Below are positions 63,088-64,000 of a DNA stretch of 64,000 nucleotides, piece after piece. The notes under the pieces were generated by a model that saw only the letters and a list, made by a program, of their open reading frames with translations, was not told the origin of the DNA and ran no database searches. The position numbers and the translations under genes were made by a program. This DNA is from Lotmaria passim (taxonomy: Eukaryota; Euglenozoa; Kinetoplastea; Trypanosomatida; Trypanosomatidae). The DNA lies in contig CP140221.1 in the NCBI GenBank assembly GCA_037349495.1, forward strand, positions 248,001 through 312,000, written 5' to 3'. The first letter of the stretch is position 1; each line of letters opens with the position of its first letter.

Positions 63088-64000
63088 ATGAAGCGCAGGG
63101 TTCTTCGCGCGCACGCCAACAAGCGGTGCCTTCGCATTCTCTCCGCCTCCAACCAGCTGCGCACGCTCTCCTCCACCGACCGCGGCTACGCCGTTCTGTG
63201 TGACGCGTCTTTTCTTCGTGCAGTTCTCCTCGCGTACTGGCAGGCGCACGCACCGGCGGCGTGGAGGGAGGCTCGAAAGCGGCAGCTGCGCAAAGCAGCA
63301 GCAGCAGCAGCTCAGCCACAACACACGCAGCAGCAGCAACTTCAGCGTCGATTTTCTACCTCCACAGGTGAGCGCGATTCACATGACGGACAAGATGACC
63401 ACGGTGTGTCTGGTGCTGCTGCCTCACCGAAGAGAATGGAAGAGAGCGCGAAAGCACTGCGACTGCGAGTGCAGTCTCCTTCATGGACGGCCGCCACCAT
63501 CGCGCGGCTGCCGGTGCAGCTGCCAGCGCAGTCGCCTTTCGACTTTCTGAATGCGCTGATGAACGACGCCTTTCAGGTGAACGGCAGTGATGCGGCCAGC
63601 AAGGATCAGGAAGATCAGGAGGAGAGGCAGTCGCGGAGGTCTGGAGCCGCAGGGAGCCGCGTACCAAAAACAAAGGTCAGCACCACCACCACCACAAATA
63701 TCAGCAGCAGTACTAACGGCAAAAAACACGTTCCGTTTTTTTTCCACTGCCTTCCAGAGACCGTGGCAGCCCTGCATCGCATGCGCGAAGGCACCGTCAC
63801 CGCTACCACTAACACCAACACGACAACAACCGTCACGAACACCGCCATCGCTGCCGTAGCCCACCATGACGAGACCCAAGCAAAGAAGGGGTCCTGTGCA
63901 AGCGTGCGTGACAGCAGCGTCTCCACGCACACCGATATGACGGCTGCACCGCCGCCTCCGCAGCTTCAGCGCCGTCTGAACGAAACGGAACGCTGGCTTG
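63088..64000 (+). CDS. Probable UTP23-like PIN-domain SSU processome protein (5' part, runs off the window)
   Basis: The frame is open from the ATG at 63088 to the window edge (304 full codons plus one base). An in-frame TGA at 63061 and no earlier ATG fix the start. The N-terminus (MKRRVLRAHANKRCLRIL, then YAVLCDASFLRAVLLAYW at about 34-51) resembles UTP23/FCF1: a basic start followed by the first PIN-domain strand with its acidic residue, here D39. UTP23 is a nucleolar factor that helps 18S rRNA processing within the SSU processome. SPFDFLNALMNDAFQ near 145-160 and FFHCLPETVAALHRM near 210-230 could be later parts of the PIN fold, separated by Ser/Thr/Ala-rich inserts. The rest is outside the window. 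A mitochondrial protein is an alternative reading of the basic start. The family call is tentative; the gene itself is likely. Confidence 0.7.
   Translation, partial: MKRRVLRAHANKRCLRILSASNQLRTLSSTDRGYAVLCDASFLRAVLLAYWQAHAPAAWREARKRQLRKAAAAAAQPQHTQQQQLQRRFSTSTGERDSHDGQDDHGVSGAAASPKRMEESAKALRLRVQSPSWTAATIARLPVQLPAQSPFDFLNALMNDAFQVNGSDAASKDQEDQEERQSRRSGAAGSRVPKTKVSTTTTTNISSSTNGKKHVPFFFHCLPETVAALHRMREGTVTATTNTNTTTTVTNTAIAAVAHHDETQAKKGSCASVRDSSVSTHTDMTAAPPPPQLQRRLNETERWL

Noticed and set aside
1-64000. tRNA, rRNA, CRISPR, transposon or retroelement signals
   Set aside because: No convincing tRNA B-box in context, no spaced direct-repeat array, and no reverse transcriptase, integrase or transposase motifs were seen. 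The GGTTCGAATCTG near 17345 is inside gene B.

Overview
The window looks like nuclear DNA of a kinetoplastid, most likely a trypanosomatid; I cannot name the species. All ten supportable protein genes lie on the + strand, none needs an intron, and almost every one is preceded by a long pyrimidine tract and a nearby AG, the usual layout of a trans-splice acceptor. The coding regions are mostly GC-rich, while the DNA between them is AT-rich and full of T8-T16 runs, (TA)n and (CA)n. The first gene is a clear homologue of CEP164, a basal-body transition-fibre protein. I found no tRNA, rRNA, CRISPR array, transposon or retroelement.

Layout. 1 to about 2560 holds no convincing gene and changes strand composition: it is A+C-rich on the left (about 250-700) and G+T-rich on the right (about 1050-2050). 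This is what a divergent strand-switch region, with a transcription start on each strand, is expected to look like. A rightward polycistronic unit follows: CEP164-like (3550-6690); gene A (9970-12648); gene B (16630-17430); gene C (26952-31748, with a WW-like island); gene D (37409-38989); gene E (42290-43192); gene F (47612-49234, with Cys/His clusters); gene G (54058-55527); gene H (59177-62347, coiled coil with acidic tail); and the start of a probable UTP23-like PIN-domain protein that runs off the right edge (63088-64000).

Genes A-G are long, disordered Ser/Thr/Pro/Ala-rich proteins with no recognisable enzyme domain. The most interesting signal is that five of them (A, D, E, F, G) share two short conserved blocks in the same order, usually near the C-terminus: block 1, [LFM]-E-[RC]-[AG]-V-Q, and block 2, a helix-like [LM]-x-[AV]-A-x-x-M. 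The rest of each protein is unrelated. This looks like an undescribed, fast-diverging clustered family held together by a tiny structured or docking module. The genes are also spaced very widely: coding sequence is only about 33% of the window, and one gap is 9.5 kb, which is unusual for a trypanosomatid polycistron. The gaps probably hold very long UTRs and many competing splice-acceptor sites. They also contain a perfect 26-nt inverted repeat at 49919-49944 and an imperfect hairpin at 24251-24286.
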